Below, piece after piece: positions 9,794 through 21,513 of a DNA stretch of 64,000 nucleotides. This DNA comes from Symsagittifera roscoffensis. Taxonomy: Eukaryota; Xenacoelomorpha; Acoela; Convolutidae. The translations under genes were made by a program, and so were the position numbers. A model generated the notes under the pieces. It was not told the origin of the DNA. It did not search any database and was given only the letters and a program-made list of their open reading frames with translations. The first letter of the stretch is position 1, and each line of letters starts with the position of its first letter. The stretch lies in the NCBI RefSeq assembly GCF_963678635.1, contig NC_087062.1:70339345-70403344 (forward strand), given 5' to 3'.

Positions 9794-9993
9794 ATCACTC
9801 ATAACTACTTCTTGGTGTCGTTGTCTGTTGCGGACGGGTGTGTGGGGCTGGTGAGTGTCAATCTGTGGCTCATGCTCTACTTGGGGGAGGGGGTTTGGCC
9901 TCTGGGTTGGCCAGCATGTGTAGTGTGGATACTGCTGGACTATGTATGGTGCACATCGTCCATATACCACGTCTTCATAATCAGCATCGACAG
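9794..9993 (+). CDS. Aminergic-type GPCR, exon 2 (TM2, TM3)
   Basis: The exon follows the acceptor TTCCCTTTCTTTAG and begins ITHNYFLVSLSVAD, the standard TM2 pattern with the conserved Asp (D2.50). It continues through extracellular loop 1 (WPLGWPAC, with the conserved Cys 3.25). It then enters TM3, LLDYVWCTSSIYHVFIISIDR, which carries the amine-binding Asp (D3.32) and ends at the DR of the DRY position. The donor at 9994 (GTCAGA) splits the Arg codon after two bases, and the single G at the start of exon 3 completes it. The TM3 pattern DYxxCTSS is shared with histamine H3/H4-like and some invertebrate acetylcholine receptors. The ligand cannot be named from this, but a positively charged amine is very likely because D3.32 is present. 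Confidence 0.93.
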
Positions 9994-11190
9994 GTCAGAG
10001 TAGAAACACTTTCACTTCAATTTTTTGGTTCTTATACGTTGCCCCTCCCCATTAGTATAAAAAATATACCACCACAAGCCATACAATTTTGGACAACATG
10101 TATGCCCCCCTCCCCAAATAGACCAAATTAAGATCCTCCACCCCAGCGTTCATTTTCATTTTAATCTACTTAGCGCTGTAAGTAAATTGGCTGACAGTTT
10201 TGGGGGGAGGATGTTAATTTGGTCCAAGAAAATTGCATTTTTTTTACTTAGAAATTTGAAAGAAAAAGAATTTAGAATTTGAATGATTTGAATTTTTCAT
10301 TTTTGAATCAAAAACTTGCTGATGGGCTATAATGAGAGAAAACATTCGTTAAAATATTTTACTGTTTCTACATTTTTGGCTGTGATTTAAAAGTCAAGAG
10401 GTAGAGTTTCAAGTGGCTCAGATCTATTTCAAGCTTTAAGCGTGGTCATTTGTTTGTTGTCTAGTGATGGATAATCCGCTACTATCAGTTTCAAGTCCAC
10501 CATTTTCAAATCTGCTCTAAAATAAAAACCGAATCACGGGATGCGTTGACCGTCTTGTTTATCGATTAAAAAATTTTGATCCCAAAATTGCATGTTTTTG
10601 CAGCACTCTTCCCTCTAATCAAAAACCTACGACGCTAAAAGTAACTGCTTTGAGAAATTTTTGAAGGGCTGGTCAGCTAAAAATGAATATAACTTAGTGA
10701 CGGGCGGTGACTCTTTTTGCGAAGAAATTTTCCATTTTCTGGGGCGGAGACTAGTCCACTATTAAGACTCCAGGACATCAGATGACCAGCAAATTAGGTC
10801 CAAATAATGGGAAGGAATTTAGACGATTTTGCAAATTATAAATAAGAGACAAAACTAGACAGAAACTTTGCAAAAAAAACAATTATTGCCTGTCAATTTT
10901 CTACTTCATGCGATAGCCATAAAAGTTGGTCAGCAAAGCAATGAAAGGGGCAAATAGCAAATTACTTTGCCGTAGTATAACTTTTACCTATTTTTGAATC
11001 AAGTTACAGTAATTTCATGAGAAAACTGAAATTAGCCATTAAATTTTGAGAAAAATCGGGCCAGCTTTTTTCTTTTACGCTCAGACTATTTTATGTCCAG
11101 TTTTTTTACTTCCAGACTACCAGGACCTTCATGAAAAATCTTAATGAAAGAAAATCAATTTTTAAATTTTTGTCTAGTGTTCTGATTTTT
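9994..11190. other. Intron 2, first part, mostly featureless
   Basis: Apart from the small inverted repeat at 10121-10225, I see no gene or recognisable repeat. The stretch has long T and A runs and a C-rich patch near 10040-10145. Confidence 0.45.
10121..10225. repeat. Imperfect inverted repeat (hairpin-forming)
   Basis: GACCAAATTAAGATCCTCC at 10121 is the near-perfect reverse complement of GGAGGATGTTAATTTGGTCC ending at 10225. The arms are about 24 bp and the loop about 57 bp. It may be a foldback remnant. Confidence 0.6.
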
Positions 11191-11719
11191 GTTCCGACTT
11201 TCGTAACGAAAGTAAAGGATTATTTGTGCTCGGGGTGGTTTTTTTCTTCAGACAAACTTCGACTTTTTAAGTAGCCATTTTTGACGGAATTTTTCTTTAT
11301 CATTCAACAAAAAGTATTGTTGTTCTGAGCTTAAGTTTGCAAAAAATAATCTGTGATCGTTTTTTGTCAAGTTATGAGGGTTTGAAGATTGCCATTCTGG
11401 CCAATTTGGGACAATAAACGAGCGACATATTTCGTGCTATTAACGCGTAAGCGGAGATTTAACCCGTCTTAGAAATTGTTCCAAATTGGTCAAAAGAAGC
11501 TTATATGCTATAATTGATATGTTACCAGGATCGAAATTTATCCTTTTGTTCTTTATATGACGTGTGGGGGGATGGTTTTAACAAAATATCTCAAGTTTAT
11601 AAAAAAAACAAATTTTCATTTTATTTTATTACACTGATTTTTTCTAATGTTATCACAGCTTCATAAACTTTAAAAGGCAATCGGAACTTTCAGGGCTTCG
11701 CCCTGATACGAGCAGTCTT
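11191..11719 (+). repeat. Hairpin-ended dispersed repeat, copy A
   Basis: This is one of at least five copies of a 430-530 bp family. It begins GTTCCGACTTTCGTAACGAA, where ACTTTCG and CGAAAGT can pair around TAA. It ends with TCAGGGCTTCGCCCTGA (11690-11706), a perfect seven-bp hairpin with a TTC loop, followed by TACGAGCAGTCTT. No coding frame and no inverted termini are seen. A 3' hairpin suggests a Helitron-like non-autonomous element, but the usual CTRR end is missing, so the class is open. Confidence 0.75.
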
Positions 11720-11734
11720 TTTAAAAATATTTTT

Positions 11735-12168
11735 TCCGGCTTTCGTAGCAAAAGTAACGGAATATTTGTGCTCTGGTGGGTTTTTTTTCTTCAGACAAAT
11801 TTCGACCTTTTAACTAGCCGTTTTTGACGGAGTTTTTCATATCATTCGAAAGCTATTGTCGTTCTGGGCTTAAATTTGAAAAGATAATTTGCCTGTGATC
11901 ATTTTTCGTTAAGTTATGGGGGTTTAAATATTGTCAATTTGGCCAATTTGGGACAATTAACGCTCGATATATTTCGAACTTTTAACGCGTAAGTGGAGAT
12001 TTAATCCGTCTTAGAAATCGTTCCAAATTGGTTCAAGATTTCCTTTATGCCATAATTGATTTGTTAATAGGAGCGAAATCTATCACTTTTTTTCCAAGTT
12101 ATTACAGCTCCATAGACCTTAAAAGGCAGTCGGAATAATCAGGGCTTCGCCCTGATACGAGCAATCTT
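11735..12168 (+). repeat. Hairpin-ended dispersed repeat, copy B
   Basis: This copy lies head-to-tail with copy A, 15 bp apart, and has the same start and the same perfect hairpin (12139-12155). The two are diverged throughout, so the pair is not a very recent duplication. Confidence 0.75.
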
Positions 12169-12348
12169 GTTTACTTTTATTTTAACAGGTCGCGTCTGAA
12201 CTTGACTAATCTCTTAGTGATCTCTGTCCGAGTGAGCGAGTTCAGTGTTATTGCGCTTAGTTGGAGTTAACACAAATCTTAAATGAGCTCTATTTTTAAC
12301 TTTCTTATTTTTCTTAACCTTAACTTAGTTAGATCAATAGAATAAGTT

Positions 12349-12534
12349 ATGCAGTCGTCTGTAAACGACGAATCTAGCATAAGGGGAGTCCACCATTCTG
12401 GCAAACTCACACTACTAACCCCCCAATCCCCAACTCCTTGGGAAGATTGGAGGGATAGGCTTCACTTGTCATTAATAGCTAAAGGAAACATTGATATTGA
12501 AAACTTAAAAAAACCAAAAAAATTGTTGAAATAA
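12349..12534 (+). pseudogene. Possible N-terminal fragment of a retrotransposon Gag
   Basis: This 61-residue frame contains PTPWEDWRDRLHLSLIAKG, which resembles the early W-x-x-W-x-x-R-F pattern of Ty3/gypsy Gag proteins in which a proline-rich lead is followed by a helix. It ends after a lysine-rich run at a stop, and no further gag or pol follows. The preceding bases (12180-12348) could be a remnant leader. I cannot confirm this from the sequence alone. Confidence 0.2.
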
Positions 12535-13524
12535 AAACTTCTATAGATAGAAAAGGAACGACAAAAGGAGTCATTCACGGCAAAATGCATACTCTCGCTT
12601 TTGGATGATTAAATCAGAAAAATTTAATCTAAAAGAAATTACGCAGTTTGCACAGTGATTGCACAGCAGGGATTGCACACAGAGGGATTGCACAGCAGTA
12701 TTTTTAGACTGCAGACTTGCAACCCCTCTTTTAGCAATTTTTCAACGAAGGAGCTAGAAATATTAACCATCGTTTGGTTCGTCGAACGCTAAAAAATTAC
12801 TTTTTTGAGGCAAAAATAGCAGAAATCACAAGGCTTTATTTTTGGCAATATCCTGTGACCACGGTAGCTAGCCATATCATATCGTAGTTGCTTAATAAAA
12901 TTGGTCGATTGACTTTTATCTGCTAATTTTACCGTAATACATCTAGCCTGATAGACATGAGTTTTTCTGATTTAATTTTGAGAATTCTAAAAGTAAAAAC
13001 GGTATGGGAAAGTCGGAACAAAAACTCAAAGCGTACCCAAAGACCAAATTTTCTACATTTTCCGGGGTCGAAACAAAAACTTATTTTATGGAAGTAATTT
13101 TGTTGATATTAATGTTTAAAAAAACGAAATAAACTTAAATCACGTTTCGGATAAAATAGAGTAACCATTTTTATTTTCAGAAAAGCTCTCAATCGGGGCG
13201 TCTGTAAAAGAAACACCAGCGGTTGGCTTGATCGAAGAAATTGACCGCAAACGAAAGATAACGCTTTCGCATTTTGAAATTTTATACATACTTTATACAT
13301 TTCAATGTTTGTATACGATTCGTCTTTTTGGGCAAAATACTGAGCAATGCGTGTTTCAACATAACAAAAATTTTATTTTCAGGAAACTTTGATTTTCGTT
13401 CTCTTTTTTTCCCTCTGAAGTTGTGACATTCAAAGCTAACTTTTTGAGGTAGATTGTTTTATGTCTACAAGCTTGGCTTCTTGGAACAAGTTTGTTTGAG
13501 ATCATGCGTAGCTTTTAAGTCCGT
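12535..13524. other. Intron 2, no feature seen
   Basis: I see no supported gene or repeat here apart from short local duplications such as GGATTGCACA near 12670-12690. Confidence 0.4.
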
Positions 13525-13700
13525 GCTTTATGTTCAAACATTCTCGACCAGTTTTCGGACTGACGCGATTTATTTCCAGACAATCACGACTTATTTCCAG
13601 GCCATTGGCCACTAACGATATTGCAATTGACTTCCAGACAATCGCAATCGAAACCCAAAATTTGCAGAAATTGTTTGAAACAAACCACTTTCTCATTTTC
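13525..13700. repeat. Segment related to the 21-bp repeat element
   Basis: Repeated TTTCCAGACAATCGCGAC-like units occur about every 30 bp. They resemble the outer part of the inverted-repeat element near 3715-3800, where TTTCCAGACT..GCG is found twice. It is probably a decayed relative of that element. Similarity was judged by eye. Confidence 0.4.
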
Positions 13701-14814
13701 AGCACTTTTGTTTTTCGCTTATACGATCGCACTAACCTTCGCTATTTTGTGCAATAAATTTTGATCTATGTGAGAGTTCGTTCTATAAACGATATAAATG
13801 AAAAGTTTTTATCTAATATTTCGTTTATTAGTATTGATTTGAATGTGATGTGGCAGAGTTTACTCTAACGGAAACTTGGGTTGCAAAATGTCCATATTAC
13901 CAGATTTGAGGCTTACCATTCAAATAACCACCTCAGACGAATAAATGAATGAGTGTGCCGTAACCTTCTTCTTATTTTTCCAGCGAACGCGATTTTGCCC
14001 GGGCCTATGAAAAGTTTATTTCATTAGGCGCCCATTAAATTGGGCTTTGTTTAGAGCAATAAATTCGAATAATACGACAAATAGGAGCTGCGGGACTTTT
14101 GATCTAAGCCCAATTTGGGGTCCCAATTCCCGGCTCGTTTTTAAAGCACTGATTGCCGCTCCATTTTTTATAGAAAGTGTCTCCTCGCACAAAGAAAAAG
14201 ACGTTATTTAACCCCACTAGATAATTTCATTCACATTTTCTTCCCTAACCTTCAGGCATCATGAGACTTATTATGCGTTCAATTGCTATTCATGTGTTCG
14301 AGATTCTGTTCACGTATGACGTAAACAACCCAAAATACAACAGAAATGGTTTTTATCCGTCAAAAAATTAAGCAACGGCTATTTATGGCTGATTGAAGCG
14401 CCTTAAGTCCATTTTAAATCAAATTTTGAAGCGGTGGCCCTTCAAAAACTGATCAATTGTTTAAAGTGGCCAAGCTTACGGCGAATCGCAGAAATAGTGA
14501 ACAGTTGTCATAATTGAACAATGTTGGCTTGGAATATAAACATTTGATGGCATCTGTTTGTAAACGCTTTTTTTTTTCATGATTGCATGATTTTAATTCG
14601 AAAAAAAAATTCTCATTCGAAGCGGTCATAAGCCAATTGAATTTTAATTGCGGTTTTGTTTCTGTTTTCTTCCGAGATAGCCTTCCGAAGGCAAGATAAA
14701 CGAAATAGCCTTTTTTTAATTTAAAAATAGAAACAGCTATTCATTAACAACAACTTTATTTGTGTAAAAAACTATGTAAACTACTATGTAAGCCATGTGT
14801 CAAGTAAAGTTCTA
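13701..14814. other. Intron 2, no feature seen
   Basis: No gene, RNA or clear repeat is visible. Confidence 0.4.
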
Positions 14815-14885
14815 ACTGCGTTTTTTTCTTACTTTCAAATAAATATCTATATGCTCGTGGTGTTTTTTTTTATTCAGACAGGTTA
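14815..14885 (+). repeat. Fragment of the hairpin-ended repeat
   Basis: TGCTCGTGGTGTTTTTTTTTATTCAGACA matches the early part of the family (TGCTCGGGGTGG, T-run, CTTCAGACA) and nothing else of it follows. Confidence 0.4.
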
Positions 14886-15222
14886 TAGAAAAGTTAACTG
14901 CGTAATGGCTTCAATCCGCACACCTTGGGAGTGCCAAGCGAGTATGCTTGCACTTGGCTAAAGTGCAGATTTGGCGATGGAATAATACTTTGATAGTTTG
15001 TTTCAATACGCGATTTATTAATGCATGACAAATTATCCGCACTCATAATTGTTCCAAATTGAACGATAATTAATTAAATCTGAAATTAATATGATAATTC
15101 ATTAAGTCCATAAACGGCTCAAATTTTGACACTTTGATATTATCAGCCTAAAAATTGTGGTTTGTCAATATTTTTGTTTTACCAAAAACAATACGAGATT
15201 ATTTACTGGACAGTAGGAAAAT

Positions 15223-15252
15223 TCAGGTTTTTCCCCTTATACGAGCAGTCTT
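15223..15252 (+). repeat. 3' tail fragment of the hairpin-ended repeat
   Basis: This is an isolated TTATACGAGCAGTCTT tail just before copy C, which suggests a head-to-tail pair with the first member nearly deleted. Confidence 0.45.
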
Positions 15253-15264
15253 AATAAAATTATT

Positions 15265-15690
15265 GTTCCGACTTTCTAAAAAAGACGGAATATTTAAGCT
15301 CGGGGTGGTTTTTTTCTGCAGAGGAACTTCGACTATTTAATTAATCATTTTTGACAAAAATTTTGCTACATCATCTGAAAGCCATTGTTGTCTTTTGTGG
15401 TGTAAAATTTGCTGTTTTCGCCAGTTTGGGACAATTAACGCGTGATATCTTTCGCGCTATTAACACGTCAGCGCAATTTTAATCCGGCTGAGAAATCGTT
15501 TCACATTGGTTGAAGCTTTTTGCTATAAATGCTATATTACTAGAAGCGAAATTTATCACTTTGTACTTTTTATGATTTTTTAAACGATATAAATAGAAAA
15601 ATTCAGCAATTGTTATACAGAAAACAATTCTTCATAGACGTTTTAAGGCATTCGCAACATTCAGGTCTTGGCCCTGATATGAGCTGTTTT
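15265..15690 (+). repeat. Hairpin-ended dispersed repeat, copy C
   Basis: It begins GTTCCGACTTTC and ends with a decayed hairpin (CAGGTCTTGGCCCTG) near 15662-15677. It shares CGACT..TTAA..CCATTTTTGAC and GGGACAATTAACGC with the other copies. It is diverged. Confidence 0.65.
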
Positions 15691-16044
15691 TTTCAAATGA
15701 GGCGGTTCGGTAGACAAAGCCTTTCTTTCTAGACTTGTCGAAAGTGAGTCAAAAGACACTCGGAGTTATCAAAAAATTTAATCAAAGTTCGATAATGTAG
15801 CATGCATTCAGTTGTTCACTAATTGATAAAAAAAATTGTTATCAATTGAAAAAACTCAGCCTTGCTTCTCATTTTGAATTATATAAAATAATCCTGAGAA
15901 TCTAATATTACCTTTCACCCGTGAATAAGTGAACATATCATTATTGTAGAGCAAAAGAAAATGAACGCAACGCTGGTCCGTGCTGCGCGCCTTTAGTGGT
16001 AATTGATATTTTTGCACCTCTCCTCCTTTCAATATCAACTTGTT
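15691..16044. other. Spacer between two repeat copies
   Basis: I see no supported feature here. Confidence 0.4.
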
Positions 16045-16556
16045 GTTCTGACTTTTGTAACGGAAGTAACGGATTATTTGTGCTCGGGCTGGGTTTTTTT
16101 TCTTCAGAAAAATTTCGACTTTTTATCTAGCCATTTTTGACGGACTTTTTCTATATCATTCGAAAGCTATTGTTGTCTTGGGCTTAAATTTAAAAAGATA
16201 TTTTGCCTGTGATCATTTTTCGTAAGGTTATGGGGGTTTAAAGATTGTCAATTTGGCCAATTTGGGACAATTAACGCTCGATTTATTTCGAACTATTAAT
16301 GCGTAAGCGGAGATTAAAAACGTTTTAGAAATCGTTCCAAGTTGGTTCATAAAAGCTTATATGACGTAATTGATATGCTACTAGGAGCAAAGTATATTAC
16401 TTTGTCTTAATATGACAAGTAGGGCGATGTTTTTATAAAAATTCTCAATTTTTTTTAAGTTCAATTTAATTTTATTACGTTTCATGTTATTACAGCTTCA
16501 TAGACCTTAAAAGGCAGTCAGAACATTCAAAGCTCCGCCCTGATACGAGCAGTCTT
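16045..16556 (+). repeat. Hairpin-ended dispersed repeat, copy D
   Basis: It begins GTTCTGACTTTTGTAACGG and ends CCGCCCTGATACGAGCAGTCTT. It is closest to copy B in the middle section (GCCTGTGATCATTTTTCGT). Confidence 0.7.
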
Positions 16557-19500
16557 GTTTCCTTTCAAATAAACATAATTGAATTAAGCATCCAATAATT
16601 TCTCTGATGCTCATTCAGTGAAGTTATAGACAAGATTTCTATGATTAACAGTATCAAAAACTTTACCTAAAGATGAAACAAAAACAAAATTTGTATCGAC
16701 TTTCAAGAATTTTCTTGATGAGTTCAGTCTACTGTAGATCTGCTTCTACAAATGAGCAGTTGTTTCTACAACCAAATTGAAAACACAACAAAACATGACT
16801 AGCCATATCTGCATCAAGGATGCGATCACGAATGTTTGAATTGATTTCTCGAATCCTTCTGATAATTTTAAATTTATCAGTAAATAGCTTTTTTTCGTTG
16901 ATACCGTTTTCTACGAATCCGAAATTTTTTTGTCTGGTTAAGTACAAGTTTTTAGCAACCAAGACTGTCACTTTTTTGGTTTTCGTGTACGGTTTTTGTT
17001 AATTTTTCTTACTAACAAAAATTTTATTATATTTGCTAACAACGTCTAATTCAACTCGTCTAAATAAACATTCTGAAAACAAGCAAAATCAGAACTAGTA
17101 CTCTAGATTTTTTTAAATTAGGACTGAAAAAGATTTGAAATATTTTTCTCATTCTCCTCTAAAACTTGTTGCGAGGAAAAACTACATCTAGGTCCAAAAA
17201 GTTCTCCATACTTTTGGTGATTGGAAAAGATTTAGTGAATATTTTTTTCATTCTACTTCAATAGCTCAAAAGAACCAACCGTTTTTTCCTACCAGCAGTC
17301 ACTCAGATATGATTTCAAGAAAAAAAAACGAAAACAAAGTTCTAGAAAAATACATTTTAAATTTTTTTCTACAACACGCTCGTTTTCTGTTACAATTGAC
17401 CTAAATAAGAAAAAGGATTGTTTTTTATCACCATGGCAAATTGCAAAACCAATAGTCCCAAATTGTACAGTTCCTGTTTTATGTAACGGAAACAAAATAG
17501 ATATATTTTGATGCGTAGACTGTTGTGACTTCTGATACTGCGCTTAGATTACAAAACATGCATTTATCCTCACTTTGTCTTACTAACATAATTATACCAA
17601 CAATGATTTATGAGTTTTTAAAAAAAGCTTTTCAACATCTTTTTTTTAATTTTAAGTATTTGCTGAACTCTAAACTGAAGCAAAATAAATTTTTATCGAA
17701 TAGTGCCTAATGGGCAACCTAAGTGCAAGTTTATCGGGCTGAAAAATTAATGAAATGAGTTTTAGTGGGACGATTGGAATAATAGAACGAACTCTAGCTC
17801 ATTAACACGAGATCATATACTTGAATATCTGCAATGGCATTGATACTTAATGTGCACGAGCTCCTAATTGATATCACACTTCAGTCTAGCCACTGTCTGT
17901 CAAAATCTGGCTTCTTCGAAGATGCCTTATGAAATTTTCCTGGGGAAAAAAAGGCCTTGGGCAGAAAAAAAAACGTTATTTTTCATGAGACATCTCAGCT
18001 GGCAAATGATACCAACTTGAATACCGACGGCTACAGTATACAGGCGAAGCAAGTCTAGAAAAAAAAATCAGTCATATATTTTGGCGTCAACTATTGAAAA
18101 GTTTTTGCTTGATTTTCTGTCGACATCAGCCAAAGAATAATTAGCTGAGTTCTAAAATCATATTCACTATCCATAAAATTGCTAACATACTGAGCTTATA
18201 AAATCTGCTCAAAAAATTGTATTTCTTTTGCATTTGAATAATTTCGAAAAAAAATTACAGTTAATGACACAAAAGAACGTCTATTAGCTATTTAACTGTG
18301 TTTGTTTGACTTCAACTTCCTGAAACTTTGGTAATTTTTTGCAGCTTAAAATTTGAAAATTTTTGAATCAAAATTTAAATGAGATTTTGTACCAAAAACG
18401 TGTAAGAGAGGAATTTTAAAAAAACTAAGAGTGATGTATTGTGCCAAACGAATTTTTTTTGTAAAATTTTTGTTCTCAATTAAATGGAATAATTTCGAAT
18501 GATTCTTTTAAATTTTCCTACAAGGTTTCTCTGAAGTAAGTAAAATCCGGCAGGAAAAATCACCCACTCCGTAGTTCCTTGCCATTCTTTTGAGAGTGAC
18601 CGGAACAAAAAGGTCATTCGTCAATTTTGGATTTCACTCTAGTTCAAAGCAACCTTCAAGCTACCTATAATACCGCTCAAGATTCCCTACTGAAATCTTT
18701 GACGAAACTAGGAGGTGGTATGAAGTTAAGCCAAAGTTCCGACTCACTACCTGATTGTTTTGAACATGGATTACACGGTTCGATTGCTTACTGATTGTTA
18801 ACCCAATTATAATTCTGAAAACGTAACCAAAAATTCACCCCTGGTCTTAATTTTTTTCTATGATAAACTATCTGATAATCAAATCTGATCAAATCTTTTA
18901 GAATTTTGTGATTTTCTTTTTCATCCAAGAATATGCTTCGACAATAACTTTGGGGTTATTAAATGTGGTAAAATTGAATCAATTACCCTATAGGAATTGA
19001 CAGGAACTTTTGCGTCCGAAAAAGTCAACTGAGCTAATTTTTATTTCAGCTCCAATTTTGCCCGCGATCGCAATCTAATTAAATCAATTCATGCCTCTGT
19101 AAACTTTGAGTGTTTTTGTCACAACTTGATGGAATCGATGACGTAATTAATGTATCCTTATGATTTTTTTTCTAAACTTTCGGCTACTTGAATCAATTTT
19201 TTTACAAACAAAGTTCAGAATGTGATTTTGAGAATTTTTAATTTTCTGACTTGCTTTGGTGATTATGTGGATTGGAAACCAGATTCAATTCGCTTATCCG
19301 ACAAAAAATTAGTTCAAGAGAATTTAAGAACAATAAAAAACAAAATGGTCCATTAGACTAAAAGCTTACCAGATTTAAAAGATAGGAAAAGGGATTGACT
19401 GTTAGTTTTCGAATTTGAAAACCAGATCCTCTCTAAATGAATCAGGCGTCAAACGCACAATTAAGCACAAGAGATGTTAAGTCATCCTAGATTAATATGG

Positions 19501-19636
19501 ATCTTCAATTTAATTATCGTAAAATGAATTTCGGAACTCCGGATCTAACTCAAGATATAAGAATCAGCTAAGCATGGATGGCTCTTTATTTGGGTTCAAA
19601 AATACCGATTAAAACCAAGAGCAATACAATATATAG
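16557..19636. other. Intron 2, no feature seen
   Basis: This is about 3 kb of AT-rich sequence. I searched for receptor exons, retroelement domains and repeats and found none that I can support. Confidence 0.4.
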
Positions 19637-19696
19637 TACAATACAATACAATACAATACAATACAATACAATACAATACATATACATATACATATT

Positions 19697-19759
<63 letters not shown>

Positions 19760-19826
19760 GTACATGTACATATACATATACATATACATAAACATATACA
19801 TATACATATACATATACATGTACATG

Positions 19827-19857
<31 letters not shown>
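19637..19857. repeat. AATAC pentamer and TACATA hexamer microsatellite, left part
   Basis: About nine AATAC units (19637-19682) pass into TACATA units with TACATG and TTCATA variants. This is the left half of the array into which the giant LTR element inserted; the right half resumes at 38778. Apparent frames made of Tyr-Ile, Tyr-Met or Ile-Cys are artefacts. Confidence 0.95.
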
Positions 19858-20267
19858 TGGAAACTGATCTAAACTACATTTTATGATTGGATAAATTAGA
19901 TATTTTACCAATGTAAAGTATTTAATATTAACCAATCATGATCCATCTAACTAACAATCCAATTATTTGTAAGTGCTGAAATTACTTGTAATTTCAGCAC
20001 CAGAGAGATTTGAATTTAACTTAGAAATTAGTTGAACTCGCCCGAGTACTTCAGCAGCCGCAATAAACCAGTATACCCTAGATCTATTGAGCCTAGCAGA
20101 GACTAGTTAAACAACCTGAGACTAGACAGTATAAGAGTAAGATTAGGATCGGTATTAGACTAAGAAGTTGCACGAATCTATCCGGCCGAAAATAAGATAG
20201 CGTGACGAGCAGACGGTGTACCCTATCCGAAATTACTCTATGAGTTATACCCATCGGTCCTAACTCA
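19858..20267 (+). repeat. 5' LTR of the giant element
   Basis: The 410-bp LTR begins TGGAAACTGATC and ends CCTAACTCA. It is nearly identical to 38368-38777; I noticed changes near positions 6, 125 and 205 of the repeat. Confidence 0.95.
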
Positions 20268-20269
20268 TC

Positions 20270-20287
20270 TGGTGCGACCATAAGTCT
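20270..20287 (+). other. Candidate primer binding site of the giant element
   Basis: TGGTGCGACCATAAGTCT starts two bases after the LTR and begins with TGG, as required for pairing with a tRNA 3' CCA end. I could not assign the tRNA. Confidence 0.6.
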
Positions 20288-21513
20288 CGAACAAGACCTT
20301 AATAGCTTAGAATTAACCAATAATAGATTAGAATTTAGACAAAACATTTACAAAATGTTATACGACAATAATTTAATCGAAATGTCTCTACGACTCAATA
20401 GATCAGAGCCAATATTCCGAACGATAACAGAACTACCCGGAATTGGAAGAAGACCTCGAACCAGAGACGACATACGACAAAGCAGAAACTTACCATATAG
20501 TTATATGATAGTTCGGCAAAAGCCAGAACAAACTTTTGTATTTAGAATACTACTAGCAATGAATTTAGATTTTCATTTGCAAACATAAAATTTTGAAGTC
20601 AATCTTCAAAATCATTTCAGGCGCTAAACAAAATTATTAATATACAATAACGATTGATAAAAAGATCTCAGATCGTTTTCCTAAATTCTGCAGTAATATA
20701 CAAAACATGTTTGAAAAATATTTATTGAAAAATCAAAATAGAAATTAGTAGCATGACAATAAACGGTTAGTAATTATAAATCATCTGTTGTTCCAGCTTC
20801 ATCGCCTAAACATAACAGCATTCATAAGCTCACTAATATCATAAAAATACTAAATCTATTCTTTACACAAATTTAAAACATTTTAAACTTAAATTCCCTT
20901 AATTTTAAAATCAGATCATCAAGGCTTATCCTTGGATCTTAAATCATTTTCTATTTAATTAAATTTAAAACTTGATCATCAAGGCCTATCCTTGGATCAA
21001 AAAGAACAACTTTGTTCTCCCCCACCCACTTAACTAGTGTCTAACGACCTCAAACGTCGATTCACTATCCAACCCTTTCTAAAAACCCAGGACTAATAGA
21101 AATTTTTGAACAAAACTAATCATTCAAATTAGGATAAACAGTGAAGAACTTCGGTTATTCATCCTTCACTTGATCCCCCCTCTTACCAGACCCAGGATAA
21201 ATCTTAAACTTAGTAAGTTTAAAATAGTATCTAACGAACTACTCGCGTTCTAATTATACCTGAACCTTGTGGATCGATTTACTATTCTCCAACCCTGAAC
21301 ACAATCACTACCCTTAAGTAAGATTAAGTAAGTTAACACCTTAGCTTATACTATCCACGAGAAAGTATAAAATCATTCTTCGGAATCGTAAACTTTTCTC
21401 CCCAACCCTGAACAAATAGACCCAGGTTAGGCTAACAAAAAAATCGTAAGTACTAACAGTTTAAGCAAATAGAAATCATTTAACAACCTTTTGCATCCGT
21501 CATCCTAAACCTT
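20288..21513 (+). promoter_or_regulatory. Long untranslated leader with repeated hairpins
   Basis: About 1.2 kb separates the primer site from the first sizeable ORF. It contains two nearly identical hairpin-forming segments, GATCATCAAGGCTTATCCTTGG at 20914 and again at 20974. It also has three loose repeats of the pattern TCTAACGA...CCAACCCTGAAC (near 21035-21090, 21230-21300 and 21380-21415). Such repeated structured modules in a retroviral-type leader are often packaging or translation signals; that role is inferred. A short ORF lies at 20355-20588. Confidence 0.45.
20355..20588 (+). CDS. Small ORF in the leader, unknown
   Basis: This 77-residue frame starts 87 bases after the LTR. It has an Arg-rich middle (GRRPRTRDDIRQSR) and no recognisable domain. 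Its position near the start of the transcript would make it the first upstream ORF. It may only be chance, since nothing but its length supports it. Confidence 0.25.
   Translation: MLYDNNLIEMSLRLNRSEPIFRTITELPGIGRRPRTRDDIRQSRNLPYSYMIVRQKPEQTFVFRILLAMNLDFHLQT

Noticed and set aside
15856-16038. Small minus-strand ORF beside copy D of the hairpin-ended repeat
   Set aside because: Short, no motif, no conservation visible between repeat copies.
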